Shown here: in pieces, positions 10,018-20,827 of the stretch
Position numbering within the stretch: position 1 is the stretch's first letter
How the letters are laid out: the number at the start of each line of letters is the position of its first letter
From: Nothopassalora personata
Lineage: Eukaryota; Ascomycota; Dothideomycetes; Mycosphaerellales; Mycosphaerellaceae
Assembly: GCA_033816765.1 (NCBI GenBank)
Contig: CM066287.1
Location: 6,820,001 to 6,884,000 of the forward strand
Length of the DNA: 64,000 nt
Direction of reading: 5' to 3'
Program-made: the position numbers and the translations under genes
Notes under the pieces: model-generated
Database searches by the model: none
The model's input: only the letters and a program-made list of their open reading frames with translations
What the model was told of the DNA's origin: nothing

Positions 10018-10389
10018 TTCCTAGGGAGTCGATCCTTTTCCCTATTCGTATATAGAACGTCGTGCTTCGTGTCTCGAGGCCTCCGCTTAAACCTAGCGCG
10101 AGCCTTTCTATATCTACACCTACATTCGGTAACGTTCCTAGATCTTCTACGTTTCTAAGTAGAGTACGCGTACGTGTTACACTACGTTACGTAATTTATT
10201 CGATATAAATGTTTCTAACGGTATAAGATATCCGGTTCTTATTATTCGGCTCCCTATCGGTAGTCGTTCTATAACGGCGGTTGCTAGATTCTCGGTTGTT
10301 TCTATAAGTAGGTATCCTTAGGCTATACCTCGTAGGGTGTCGAGTATCTTATTAAACTTAATAGAGTATAGCATCCTTCGTTCGCCTAT
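10018..10389 (-). pseudogene. gag C-terminal part of element E, RIP-inactivated
   Basis: Matches the last quarter of element A gag with CA-to-TA and TG-to-TA changes. The gag stop followed by GA and a mutated ATG is visible at the gag/pol junction. It is cut by element D at 10389 and continues at 31600. Confidence 0.8.
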
Positions 10390-10762
10390 TATTAACGACT
10401 AATGGGTTGTGTTAACCTTAGGTTTAGAGGGGGCGTCCCTTAGGTCCAACTTGCCCTAATTTCATTTAGGTTTAATTGGACATTTGGGCAAGCTAGTAGG
10501 ACCTAGTATAGCTATTAAGATATATAATGCGTAGCTAAGCATTGTAAGCGTAGCATTAAGGCATCAATTCAATTTATACCTCTCGAGTAGAGGGCATAGG
10601 GGTTTAGGTCCGCTAATCCTCTTATTTTATCTAGCTACTGCGCTACTCGTCACGTGACCTAATTTCACGGTCCCGGGACCGGCAAATACCTCTACTTACA
10701 TAAGCGCCGCTCCACACTACCACGACTCGGACAGGCCTACATAGGGTGGTTAGTAGACATTA
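10390..10762 (+). repeat. 5' LTR of element D (373 bp)
   Basis: Nearly identical to 31227-31599, with only scattered C/T and G/A differences. It contains the palindromic core GGTCCCGGGACC (10669-10680) and the palindrome GTCACGTGAC near 10650. Confidence 0.85.
10669..10680. repeat. Palindrome copy 1 (GGTCCCGGGACC core) in the 5' LTR of D
   Basis: A 12-bp perfect palindromic core with partly preserved flanking symmetry (CAC on the left, GGCAAA on the right). The same core recurs at 23410, 27234 and 31506. Confidence 0.75.
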
Positions 10763-10825
10763 TTTTAGTAATTAATAAGGGGGGTTGTTAAGTGTACACC
10801 CGGTAGCGTGTTAGCATCTAGTTTA

Positions 10826-10985
10826 TAAGGTTAAAATCACGGTTTAAGGTCTAAGGTTCACGGTTAAGGTCATTACTTAAGGTTAAGGTTTAAGGTTAAG
10901 GTTTACGGTTAAGGTCGACTAAGGTCGAAAATACTTAAGGTCTAAGGTATTTAGTAACAATCACGGTCACAAGGTCCTATTAAGT
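10826..10985 (+). repeat. TTAAGG-like short repeats in the leader of element D
   Basis: Irregular head-to-tail units of the type GGTTAAGG / GGTTTAAGG / GGTCTAAGG fill about 160 bp between the 5' LTR and gag. The unit recalls the telomeric TTAGGG, but RIP has altered it and the original unit is uncertain. Confidence 0.6.
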
Positions 10986-11028
10986 AACAACTAGTATTAG
11001 TACACTCTAAAGTAAGCACTACGCAATA

Positions 11029-11456
11029 ATGGATACGGCTACATTACTAGAAAAACTTAGTACCTTTACCGACATAGGTAGAGGCTACGAATAGCCTATG
11101 AACCCCACGAAAATAGAAGGGGTCTATAGGGATTCTGTCCCTTATAAGGGGATAGAGGAATCGGAGGAAGGGGAAACACCTAAATCTAGTAAAGAAGGGA
11201 GAAGCGGAACTAGCGCCGCTAAATTAGGTATAGGTGTAGGAACGAATAGTACAATTGGAATAGATGCTATAACTGCCCTCTTTAGACGATTAGTAGTAGC
11301 AATAGAAAACGCTAGCCCTCGCTTTCTACCTCTAGGAGGTGCTAAGAATCCGTTCTTTAATAGCACTAATGCTACTAAGTTCTAGGAGCGGTTTAGCGAC
11401 CTAATAGACTAGTACCCGCCTCGGGCATCTATTAAGAAGGATGATTTCTAGGGCAG
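11029..11456 (+). pseudogene. gag N-terminal part of element D, RIP-damaged
   Basis: ATG at 11029. After one TAG the frame stays open from 11098 to 11385 and then continues with TAG codons where Trp or Gln is expected. It is broken at GGCAG (11452-11456) by element C and resumes after GGTAG at 20823-20827. The N-terminal part is Gly/Ser-rich and not recognisable by family. The identity as gag rests on position and on the zinc-knuckle remnant after the break. Confidence 0.65.
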
Positions 11457-11826
11457 TGTTACGGTTCGGATCGAGACCGGACCGGGGGACAGCTAACCGC
11501 CCTAATTAGCTAGTAACATCCGACAGGAACGCTGTCCTACGGATGTACCCGAACATGAGAATAAGAACCTAGCGTGAGAATGAGATCTTATACTCATAAT
11601 TAGGAACTACACTTACACGAGATAAAGATCTCCTATGTATTTAGGAACGCTAAGAATCCCTTATGGCTTCGAGGCGTTTAACTCATGTTACTATCTTACT
11701 AATTGGAATACAACTCTTATTCCTATCATTTATCTTCGCTTAGCTTACTTTAGCCTCTCTAAAGAATACCGCTACGTGACTTGACTTATCTCTCCTTTAA
11801 GACTAGCCCTAGAACGAGATATAACA
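11457..11826 (+). repeat. 5' LTR of element C (370 bp)
   Basis: Starts TGTTACGG and ends ATAACA. Followed by CTTTAAAC, matching the post-LTR sequence of A. The U5-side part is homologous to A's LTR; the U3-side part is unrelated to that of A and E. Confidence 0.88.
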
Positions 11827-11843
11827 CTTTAAACGCCCTTAGG

Positions 11844-13838
11844 ATAAGCGCTACTTAAGCAGCTAGTAGGGGAACACCCGCCCCTAGCGAAGTAGGAAGC
11901 ATCCGCCGTGCGCTACTACAATAGACTACTACGAAGGACGATAAGTCTAATAACGATGACGAGCCTACTCTAAGGAAGAACGACGTTAAGGCTACTAAGC
12001 TAGACCTCTTCTATAGAGATAGGGCCAAGTTCGACGACTAGATCAATTAGATGGATATGTATCTTATGTTTAACCTAGTCGATGCTAATAAAAGAACTAT
12101 CTTCGCTATTACGTACCTTCGCGGAAGTGCGCAGAACTAGATCAAACCTTACCTTAAGGAATACCTTAAAGGCATAGGACGATTAGACCCCACCGGAATA
12201 TTTAGGAGCTATACTCTCTTTAAAGAAAAGATAAAATTAATCTTTAGAACCTCGAACGAAGTCTAACAGGCCATACGAATCATTTAACACCTAAAGCAAA
12301 GGACGTCTACTTTAGAGTATACCGCTAAATTCGAAGAATACGGACAAATTACCGGATAGGACTAGACGGCGTTAATAACTATGTTCCGACGTAGACTTAA
12401 GGACTCCGTTAAAGACGAGTTAATAAGACACGGGGGACGGATTACTAACCTCGAAGAGCTAATAAAGGCGTCGATCAGCATCGATGACTAGCTCTAGGAA
12501 CGACACTAGGAAAAGAAACACGACTCTAAAGTAGGAGGAATAGTAGGATACGCTCCGGATCGTAGACCCTTAGGAGGATACGTTACGAAGGGAGAATTCT
12601 CACGATAAAGCTAGCCCTACTATAGACTATAGCTAATAGAACTAGACGTTACCTAACGAGGACGGAGGATCGACAAGAGTAGGGGCTACGGAAAGCCCTT
12701 TAAAGGAAAAGGAAAACTCACATGTTATACCTATAGTAAGGAAGATTACATAGCGCGGGATTGCCGCGGTAAAAATATAGTACGCCGCGAGTAGTTCAAT
12801 ATAATGCAACTAAAGGTAGGCAAATCTAGGAGCAGTGTTAGACCCCGACAATTTAACTATACCTAGAGAGTGGAGGAGAAGGATAGCAACCGGGTTGCGA
12901 TACCTCTCCTAGACCCCTTATAAGGACGAGGAGGATACTATGTTTAATAACATACACTACTACCGAATAACTAACAATTAAAGACTATTAGATTGTTTAG
13001 TATAATAGCACGAGGAGTTAACTATAAAGTTGAGAAAGAATCTCGACACGGTTACGGAAGCCTTCACTAGCGATTCTATTACTAGGACTCGTATTAAACC
13101 TACTACGACGCTAAGTTAGGCGCAGGGTACTAGCTACGATAACTAGTAGGAACCCTAGGAGCTTAGCACGGACAAAACAAGCTCTAAGAAGTGGACATAG
13201 ACGAATCTTACTTCGATAACGATAATAAAGAAAACTAGGACCTAGAATAGGACGGACGCTAGTTACTAGCACTAGAACAATAAATAAACGAACTGGATAC
13301 TATCGAAGAAGATTACGTACCGGAGGAGTTAAGCGAGGACTCATCCGAAGAAGAAGAGAGCGACACCGACGACGAAAACTAAATATACACATTTACGGTA
13401 GACGCGCTAAGGAAACTCTATAAGTTAATTATCTACCTCTAACGAAGGCACGAAGAATTCCTACTAAAGTTCTTAGGGAAACGATACCTAAACCCTAACG
13501 AATTCGATAAGACACTCGACATAATAAGGGGCATAGTATAGGGCTACCTAACTATAAACAATACTAAGAACTTAGCTAAAGCGGTTATCGAACGACTACC
13601 TATAGGAAGCCGAATAACGGATACCGGATACCTAACACCGGCAGGAACTTTCGTCTTAAACGAACTACGAATAGCAGTATAGCATATACGGGCTCTCTAC
13701 TTAGAATCGTAGAAGATCTAGGAACGTAACAGACTACAAGTATAGACATAGGGCAACGGGCTACAGGTTCTAGCCGAAGCCTCTAGGCACGAAGCATAGC
13801 GAACTATATACTGTTCGGGAAACGGATTAGCTCCCTAG
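11844..13838 (+). pseudogene. gag of element C, RIP-inactivated
   Basis: Colinear with gag of A: acidic N-terminal stretch, capsid motifs and the CCHC knuckle region near 12720-12765, partly mutated from Cys to Tyr. The start ATG is now ATA (11844). The terminal TAG at 13836-13838, followed by GA and the mutated pol start (ATA at 13841), preserves the gag/pol spacing seen in A. Many in-frame TAG/TAA codons come from RIP. Confidence 0.88.
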
Positions 13839-13840
13839 GA

Positions 13841-15130
13841 ATAAGCGACTAAAGGGAGTTATACAATACTTAGGCTTACGCATCGACACTAAATACAGTT
13901 TTCTAAATATAAGTAATCGTTAACGGACATAGGACTAGTGTTATAATCGACTTAGGAGTAGCGGGGAACTTTATCTCCGAGTCTTTCATAATAAGAAACG
14001 GGTTAGCTACCCTAAAGAAGAAATAGAGTTACGAGTTAATTACGGTAGACGGATTATCGTTACCTAGCGTAGAATAGGAGACGACACTATTGCCACTAGC
14101 TATCTAATAGCACTACGAGAACATTACCTTAGATGTCACTAATATAGCTAGTCATAACATAGTATTAGGTATGCCTTAGTTGAGAAAGTACAATCCAGTT
14201 ATCGACTAGAAAAGAGGAGTACTTACATTTAGGTAATGTAACTGCGTTATTAGCATTAAACCTACGCATCGACAGCGGACGATAGTAGATAAGGCAAGGA
14301 AATAGCTTAACGCATTCGAGCTTACGCCGAATAGAAGGAACTAAGAACTACCTTCGACCGGGATAGATACTAGCGTAGGGCCGCCGGATTACGAAATCAC
14401 TAGAACGGATAGAAGTAACGCACTATCGAAGGATACTAGTATATCGGAGCTAAGCATTCCTAAGGAGTACCTTAAGTAGAAAAGGCTCTTTAAAGAGGAA
14501 AAGGGTAGAGAAGCCTTACCTAAATACTAACTATGGGACTACAAGATAAACATTTAGCTAGGGAAGGAGCCTCTATAGGGACCCCTTTATTAAATGTCCG
14601 AGAAAGAGCTTAAAACCCTACGAGAATAGCTAAAGGAGAAACTCGATAAAGGATAGATAAGAAGATCTACCTTAAGTACGGGAACTCTATGTATGTTTAT
14701 TCCAAAACCGAACGGGAAACTACGACTCGTATAAGACTACCGAAAGTTAAACGAGATTACGATAAAGAACCGATATCTACTACCGAACATCGAAGAAGTA
14801 TAGGACCGACTCACCGGATCCGACTAGTACACGAAGATCGATCTACGAGATGCCTTCTACGCTATCCGAATAGTAGAAGGAGAGGAATAGAAAACCGTAT
14901 TTAGAACACGATACGGACTCTACGAGTTCTTAGTTATGCTAATAGGACTAACTAATGCACCCGCATCCTATTAAGACCTAGTTAATGAGATACTAAGAGA
15001 GCTTCTCGACGTGTACGTTATTGCCTATATAGACGATATCCTCGTCTACACTAAGGGATTACTATAGAACCACGTTAGACAAGTCTAGGACGTCTTCGAG
15101 CGCCTTATACGAGTAGGGTTCAAGACGGCA
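13841..15130 (+). pseudogene. pol of element C, 5' part (protease to RT), RIP-inactivated
   Basis: The protease DSGA region reads DLGV after RIP, and the RT motif reads YIDD instead of YMDD. The frame is recognisable through TAG codons at Trp/Gln positions. It ends within the RT (motif GFKTA), where element B is inserted at CGGCA. Confidence 0.88.
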
Positions 15131-15487
15131 TGTTGCGGTTGGGCCTTGTCCCTCGTCACGTGGGTGGCCTAGGAAGTGTCGATCCTCGATATGTCTCTAA
15201 AGTAGTGTGAACGAGAGTTCACTACAAGGTTGCAACTTAACACAAGAGTGTTGATTTGAGTTGAGCACGAGGCTCCTATCTACTCGTAAAGAAGCGTCGT
15301 CTATATAGTGCCATGTCTTGGCGTAACTGATCAGACTGAGCAGACTGATCACTGAGCAGACTGATCACTGAGCAGACTGAGCGAACTGATCACTGAGCTG
15401 ATCAGTCTGAGCGAAGTCGACCTGCTCAGTTTCGGTCCTTCCCGAAGAATGAGTGGCTGTGGGTTCTTCCTGAACCGAACCGTAACA
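15131..15487 (-). repeat. 3' LTR of element B (357 bp)
   Basis: TG...CA ends (TGTTGCGG...CGTAACA). It contains an array of CTGATCACTGAGCAGA-like units at about 15330-15425 with many TGATCA palindromes. It matches 17295-17651 throughout as read. Confidence 0.92.
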
Positions 15488-15568
15488 CCATCCCCCTCTT
15501 AGTCTAGTTCCGTCCCGGAACTTCTTACATAACCCGCTTGTCACCGTATGTTTCGAGCTGCACCCGCA

Positions 15569-16156
15569 ATGTCTTCCTCCAAATCGTTTTCTAAAACATC
15601 TCTTCGAAGAAAGGCGCTCGCCATCGATATTGAGAGAACCGGTGTTGAAATGGCTCCTTGTCATCATTGCCGTGTTGCAAGGGTCCCTGCCCTCGCCGAG
15701 CGTCCGAAGTGCATCGTGTCGCCCCGTTCCGGAAAATGCTCAGAGTGTATACGCAAAGGATACTCCGATTGCGATGTGACACTTTCGGCACACGAGTGGA
15801 CGAAATTTCGCGATATCCGTGACGGTCTCCAACGTGAGCTCGAGCGTGCGGAGGAGAAGGAGGTGGAGCTTCTCCATCAGCAAGCCGAGCTGGCCCAGCG
15901 TATCATACGCCAAAAGGCCAAGAAGATTTGTCTTCGCAAGCAGCTTCGCCTCGCATCCGGCAAGGCCGACGATGCCGTGGCGAAGGAGCTTGAAGAGCTT
16001 GAGGCTGAGGATCGGGAGGGGGAAGGTGCTGCTGGCGTTGAGACGACATCCTCTGGCAAGGAATTCGATCCTTGGCAGATGCCGCCTCAGGATTGGGAAC
16101 AGCTGTGTGACCCTTCCTTTCCTTGGACCGTCCCTCCGCTGGCCTCCTTGTCGTAA
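15569..16156 (+). CDS. Cys-rich coiled-coil protein of element B, divergent to gag
   Basis: The frame is open from an ATG at 15548; the Met at 15569 (MSSSKSF) is preferred because the equivalent position in C is also a Met codon mutated to ATA. About 195 residues. The cysteine pattern CX2CX13CX8CX2CX7C starts at the MAPCHHC motif. A long charged coiled-coil segment follows, with an acidic region and a tail rich in Trp and Pro. It is homologous to the plus-strand ORF of element A, and both lie opposite gag at the 3' end of their element. Retention in a 2.5 kb element without pol suggests it matters to the element or is its cargo (inference). Confidence 0.75.
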   Translation: MSSSKSFSKTSLRRKALAIDIERTGVEMAPCHHCRVARVPALAERPKCIVSPRSGKCSECIRKGYSDCDVTLSAHEWTKFRDIRDGLQRELERAEEKEVELLHQQAELAQRIIRQKAKKICLRKQLRLASGKADDAVAKELEELEAEDREGEGAAGVETTSSGKEFDPWQMPPQDWEQLCDPSFPWTVPPLASLS

Positions 16157-16265
16157 GTTCTTATCCAGTAGTCGTGTTTTTGTGTCGCTGTATTGACTTC
16201 TGTGTCCTAGGCCATCAAATCAAGAAGCCGCTGTTTGATGCCTTGCTGTCCTCAGGTTGTTTCTG

Positions 16266-17255
16266 CTAGGCAGATTTCGAGAAGAAGTTCTCGCATTCCT
16301 GGTATGTATTCTCTTCGCGAATCATTGCGTTGAACTCGCGGCTAACCATGTTCTTTTTCTTGCAGTTCTTTGCAAAGTGGCCTTGCTCGCCACATACGTA
16401 GCAGGTGGAACCTTTGCTCTTCAGCCCCCTTCCTGTCCTACGCTCCGTTACGTCCAATTCCATTGGATCTCCGTAACTAGGGTCCTGACTTCTGGCCTTG
16501 AAGCCCCCTCTTCCGCCCGCGGCGGGTCTCTGGTATCCAGGCTGTACGAATCGGTCGTATCTCAAATCCTGGAGCCTTTCGTCGATTTCCTTTGCTACCT
16601 TAATCATCGCCCCTAGCGTAACGACGCTGGCGTTTCGGGATAGCTCAGCTTTGACATTGTCCTTTAGTCCGAGGTAGAATTGCGATCGCAGTGCTGCGTC
16701 GTTCCATTCCAGGTCGGCGGCATATCCTTGGAACTCTGAGGCGTATAGCGCTACAGAAGTGGTCTGTCGAAGTTGTCGGATATGTCGGTCGGCGTATACC
16801 TCCTCATTAGGTATCCCGTATAGATCATCGAGTTTCGTCTCAAACTCGTCGTAGTCGTGAAAAATTTTTCGAGTCTCCGTTTTCGGTGTTTCCCCCTCAC
16901 CCTGGTTATGGAGCCAGTCCTTGAGGTATGGTCGGAATCCTCTAGCTGCTTTTCCACGTAGGAAGGATGCGGCGTACAAGACCTTGCTGGCCTCGCCTTG
17001 AAACTGGTGTGCGTTGAAGTGAAGGTACAACTGAACCTGCAGTTGAAAAGCCTCCAGTTTGTCCTTAGTCCCGTCGAACGTCTCCGGCGTGGACACCTTA
17101 GGTGCACGGTGGTGGTCCAATGGGTTCAGCATGCCCATAGGAGTGTTGTTGTTCTTGCTGCTTCCTGTAATCGACATTTCGCTCATTCGTTCCGTGATGC
17201 CAGTTGACTGTGGCTGTTGTCGTGACGGACTCCGGGTAGCGTCTCTCCCAGACAT
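16266..17255 (-). CDS. gag: Gag protein of non-autonomous element B
   Basis: 329 residues. A capsid-type gag domain spans roughly residues 55-235 (motifs FDGTKDKLEAF and FLRGKAARGFRPYLKDW). A CCHC knuckle (CYVCGEQGHFAKNC) lies near residue 290. It is related to, but clearly diverged from, gag of element A, and stops soon after the knuckle, so it lacks A's acidic C-terminal half. The ATG (MSGRDATR) follows the 5' LTR by about 40 bp, as in A. It presumably packages the element RNA while an autonomous relative provides RT and integrase. Confidence 0.88.
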   Translation of the reverse strand: MSGRDATRSPSRQQPQSTGITERMSEMSITGSSKNNNTPMGMLNPLDHHRAPKVSTPETFDGTKDKLEAFQLQVQLYLHFNAHQFQGEASKVLYAASFLRGKAARGFRPYLKDWLHNQGEGETPKTETRKIFHDYDEFETKLDDLYGIPNEEVYADRHIRQLRQTTSVALYASEFQGYAADLEWNDAALRSQFYLGLKDNVKAELSRNASVVTLGAMIKVAKEIDERLQDLRYDRFVQPGYQRPAAGGRGGFKARSQDPSYGDPMELDVTERRTGRGLKSKGSTCYVCGEQGHFAKNCKKKNMVSREFNAMIREENTYQECENFFSKSA

Positions 17256-17294
17256 ATAATCGATAGCACTCCCCGCGGCTTTTGGTGCTCAAAG

Positions 17295-17651
17295 TGTTGC
17301 GGTTGGGCCTTGTCCCTCGTCACGTGGGTGGCCTAGGAAGTGTCGATCCTCGATATGTCTCTAAAGTAGTGTGAACGAGAGTTCACTACAAGGTTGCAAC
17401 TTAACACAAGAGTGTTGATTTGAGTTGAGCACGAGGCTCCTATCTACTCGTAAAGAAGCGTCGTCTATATAGTGCCATGTCTTGGCGTAACTGATCAGAC
17501 TGAGCAGACTGATCACTGAGCAGACTGATCACTGAGCAGACTGAGCGAACTGATCACTGAGCTGATCAGTCTGAGCGAAGTCGACCTGCTCAGTTTCGGT
17601 CCTTCCCGAAGAATGAGTGGCTGTGGGTTCTTCCTGAACCGAACCGTAACA
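17295..17651 (-). repeat. 5' LTR of element B (357 bp)
   Basis: Same length and, as read, same sequence as 15131-15487. On the minus strand it is followed by CTTTGAGC, parallel to CTTTGAAC after A's LTR, so the primer-binding region is conserved between the two families. Confidence 0.92.
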
Positions 17652-17656
17652 CGGCA

Positions 17657-19790
17657 CTAGAAAAATGCGAGTTCTATAAGAAACAAGTTAAATTCCTCGG
17701 ATTCATTATAAGCATAACAGGAATCTAGATCGACCTAGTAAAGACATAGTCTATCGAAGAATAGCCGACGCTAGCTAACGTTAAGGACGTACAATCGTTC
17801 CTCGGACTCGCGAACTATAACCGTAAGTTCATTAAGGACTACTCTAAAACGGCTATAGCTATAACTGCACTTACTAGGAAAGACACTAAGTAGACCTAGG
17901 GCAATAAAGAACGACAAGCTTTCGAAACACTTAAAAGATAGTGCGCCTTAGCATTAACGCTTCGACTGTTCGACGGAATAAAGGAAGTCCAAATCGAAAC
18001 GGACGCATCGGACATAGCTATAGGCGCATACCTTACATAAGAACACGATAGGAAAAGACACCTAGTAGCCTATTACTTAAGAAAAATAACACCCGCGGAA
18101 CAAAACTACGAAATCTATAATAAGGAACTTCTCGCTATTGTCGCTACAATGTAGCACTAGAGAGTATACGCGGAAGGAGCACCTAGACTAACGATTCTTT
18201 CTAATTATAAGAATCTCACTTACTTCACTATAATAAAAGTACTAACCCGAAGATAGGCCCGCTAGTCGGAACTGCTCGGACAGTATAAGTTTAAAATCCG
18301 CTATACCGTAGGAAAAGATAACGGTAGGGCCGACGCACTAAGCCGAAGAAGCGACTATATAGAAGGAAAGGAACTAGTGCGATAACAAGTACTTAAGACT
18401 AATCTAGATAGAAGTCTAAGCGCTAACATAAAGGAGTTTAATAACATAGTGCGCGTTCTTTAAGACATAGAAGAATAGTTCCTACTAGTATAAGGAAGAT
18501 ACTAAGTACCGTAAGGACGAGAAGAAGAATGCATACGATAACATTACGATAACCCAATGTACGGACATCCTAGAACTATAAAAACTCTCGAGATTATATA
18601 ACGTAGCTTCTCATTTCTATAAATAAGATAGAAGGTGTGAAACTACATTAAGCAATGTGTTTACTATTAACAAAACAAGGCTACACGACACGAGAGATAT
18701 GGACAAATACAGTTTAGAACACTACCGACATAACTATAGGACGAGGTTACGATAGACTTTATTACGAAACTTCCTATATCTACGGACAAGGCGACAGGCA
18801 CGGAATACGATATAATACTAGTTATAGTCGATCGCCTAACAAAATATGTACACTTTATACCTGCCTACGAGACATACACGGCGGAGCAACTCGGTTATCT
18901 CGTTCTCGATAAGCTAGTACGATACTACGGATTCCTAAAGGTCTTTATTATAGACCGAGACAAGCTGTTTACATCTAACTACTAGAAGACTCTTATAGCG
19001 GAAGTTAGTATACAACATAAACTGTCTACGGCATATTACCTATAAACGGACGGATAAACTAAGAGAGCAAATTAAACCTTAGAACAATACCTACGACACT
19101 ACGTTAACTACGCATAAGACAATTAGGTATTACTCCTACCTATAGCACAACTTGTACTAAACAATCACAAATCGGAAACAATAGGCGAAACACCTTTCTT
19201 CGTAAACTTCGGAAAACACCCTATACTATTTAGTGAAAAGAGAAGTTACCTATAGGTAGATAAGGCAATTGCCGTAACGGAGGACCTAAAAAAGGTACAC
19301 GATTCCGTTAATGAACGGATTAGGGATTTATAGTAACGGCTCGTTAAATCTCGGTAAAAACGATAAATGGCACCTTAGCTAAAGAAGGGGGATAAGGTCT
19401 ATCTTCTCACGAAAAACCTTAAGATAAGGAGAAAGACTAAAAAACTAGATTATGTAAAAGTCGGGCTATTTCTCGTTAAAGAACTACGAGGATCAGTTAA
19501 CTACCGACTACGACTACTAAAGGACGCTAAAATCTATCTAGTATTTCATATCTCTATGTTAGAACCCGTAGACCCTAAGACGCTATACTAAGAAACATTC
19601 CACTACTAACTAGAAGAAGAAACCGAGTTCGAAGTCGAAAAAATCCTAGATAAAAGAGGTTAGCGATACCTTGTTAGATAGAAGGGATACGACGAGACAG
19701 AAGATACCTAGGAACTAAAAACAAATCTCACGAACTGCTAGTAACTTCTTCGACAGTTCCACCGGGTCCAATAGGCGCAGTAAAGGAATC
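17657..19790 (+). pseudogene. pol of element C, 3' part (RT, RNase H, integrase, chromodomain), RIP-inactivated
   Basis: Continues the RT directly after element B and its target duplication (LEKCEF following GFKTA). RNase H (TDASD near 18000), the integrase core and the C-terminal chromodomain are all recognisable against element A. TAG/TAA codons from RIP interrupt it throughout. The exact end is blurred; similarity to A pol fades around 19745. Confidence 0.86.
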
Positions 19791-20375
19791 TAGCGCCTCT
19801 AGAGGAATCGACGGATTATAGAGACTAATCTAATCGGCGGTAGACATCTCTTAAGGACTAGGTATTAGGTCGTCCGTAACTTCGACGCCCTCTTCCTTAG
19901 GTAGAAGGACCTCCTCCTCTACCGCCTCTACTAACTTAAGATCCTCGAGTTCCTAGGCTACCGCGCTCTCGGTACGCCCTTTAGCTAGACGAAGATACTT
20001 CCGTAAACGAATCTTCTTCGCCTTATAACTAATTATCCGCTATAGGACGTCTTACTGTTAACGCTGTAACGCGGACTGCTCCTAAAGCAGTTTAACCTCT
20101 CGCGAGTCCGCCTGCTCTACCTCTTTTCGGAGACGCTCTCGTATATCTCGAAGCCGAATCTACTCGGGAATAGATAACGAGACATTATAGTCCTTACGAC
20201 CCTTACGTATACACTTAGAACACTTCCTAGACCGAGGACCTACGATACATCGCGGACGAGGATCGCCTTTCTTTACACGAGCTACTCGATAGTTCTTATA
20301 GGGGGCCATTTCGTTACCCGTCGCGACAATTTCCTTAGAAATAGATTCTCGGGAGAAGTACGAAGAAGAAGCTAT
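19770..20375 (-). pseudogene. Cys-rich divergent ORF of element C, RIP-damaged
   Basis: On the minus strand the reading MAPYKNYRVARV (from 20309) followed by RCIVGPRSRKCSKCIRKG matches the proteins of A and B, with Cys codons TGC/TGT changed to TAC/TAT as RIP predicts. The N-terminal extension (SSSSYFSRES) also matches that of B, and its Met codon is ATA near 20375. The Arg/Glu-rich coiled-coil part continues to about 19770. Confidence 0.75.
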
Positions 20376-20452
20376 AGAAGGCTATGCGCTACGAAGTTAG
20401 GGTACGACTACATTTTAAGCTTCGGGACGAAGCTAGGCTAGAAGGGGGATAG

Positions 20453-20822
20453 TGTTACGGTTCGGATCGAGACCGGACCGGGGGACAGCTAACCGCCCTA
20501 ATTGGCTAGTAACATCCGATAGGAACGCTGTCCTACGGATGTACCCGAACATAAGAATAAGAACCTAGCGTAAGAATAAGATCTTATACTCATGATTAGG
20601 AACCACACTTACACGAGATAAAGATCTCCTATGTATTTAGGAACGCTAAGAATCCCTTATAGCTTCGAGGCGTTCAACTTATGTTACTATCTCACTAATT
20701 GGAATACAACTCTTATTCCTATTATTCATCTTCGCTTAGCTTACTTTAGCCTCTCTAAAGAATACCGCTACGTGACTTGACTTATCTCTCCTTTAAGACT
20801 AGCCCTAGAACGAGACATAATA
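20453..20822 (+). repeat. 3' LTR of element C (370 bp)
   Basis: Same length as 11457-11826. The terminal CA has become TA, and the adjoining target duplication GGTAG (20823-20827) differs from GGCAG on the left by the same kind of change. Confidence 0.88.
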
Positions 20823-20827
20823 GGTAG

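Larger units (their letters stand above)
6621..10389 (-). mobile_element. Element E, left part: RIP-degraded relative of element A
   Basis: From about 6640 the sequence aligns base for base with the pol of element A (from about 770 on), but nearly every CA is TA and every TG is TA. It runs through pol and into the C-terminal part of gag, then stops at CTAT (10386-10389), where element D is inserted. The missing gag part resumes at 31600, after the second copy of CTAT. The pol 3' end and 3' LTR of E are left of element A or lost. Confidence 0.88.
15131..17651 (-). mobile_element. Element B: recent gag-only LTR retrotransposon nested in pol of C
   Basis: 357-bp LTRs (15131-15487 and 17295-17651) read as identical by eye. 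CGGCA is perfectly duplicated at 15126-15130 and 17652-17656. Removing B plus one duplication restores the RT reading of C across the junction. The internal 1.8 kb holds a gag (minus strand), a divergent Cys-rich ORF (plus strand) and no reverse transcriptase, integrase or protease, so it must depend on enzymes supplied in trans. A purine tract (AAGAGGGGGATGG on the minus strand) abuts the LTR at 15488-15500, fixing minus-strand orientation. RIP is absent. Confidence 0.95.
11457..20822 (+). mobile_element. Element C: RIP-degraded chromovirus related to A, nested in D
   Basis: 370-bp LTRs at 11457-11826 and 20453-20822 have the same length and are near-identical. The target duplication reads GGCAG on the left and GGTAG on the right, differing by one C-to-T change. 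A purine tract (GAAGGGGGATAG) precedes the 3' LTR. Internal order is gag, pol and a divergent Cys-rich ORF, as in A. Element B splits pol at 15131-17651. Without B the element is about 6.8 kb. Confidence 0.92.

Noticed and set aside
11098..11385. Open frame of 95 codons as a separate gene
   Set aside because: It is an open fragment of the gag of element D between RIP-made stops.
15330..15425. Possible CRISPR-like array in the LTR of B
   Set aside because: Repeats are contiguous with no unique spacers, and the host is a eukaryote; they are LTR-internal repeats.
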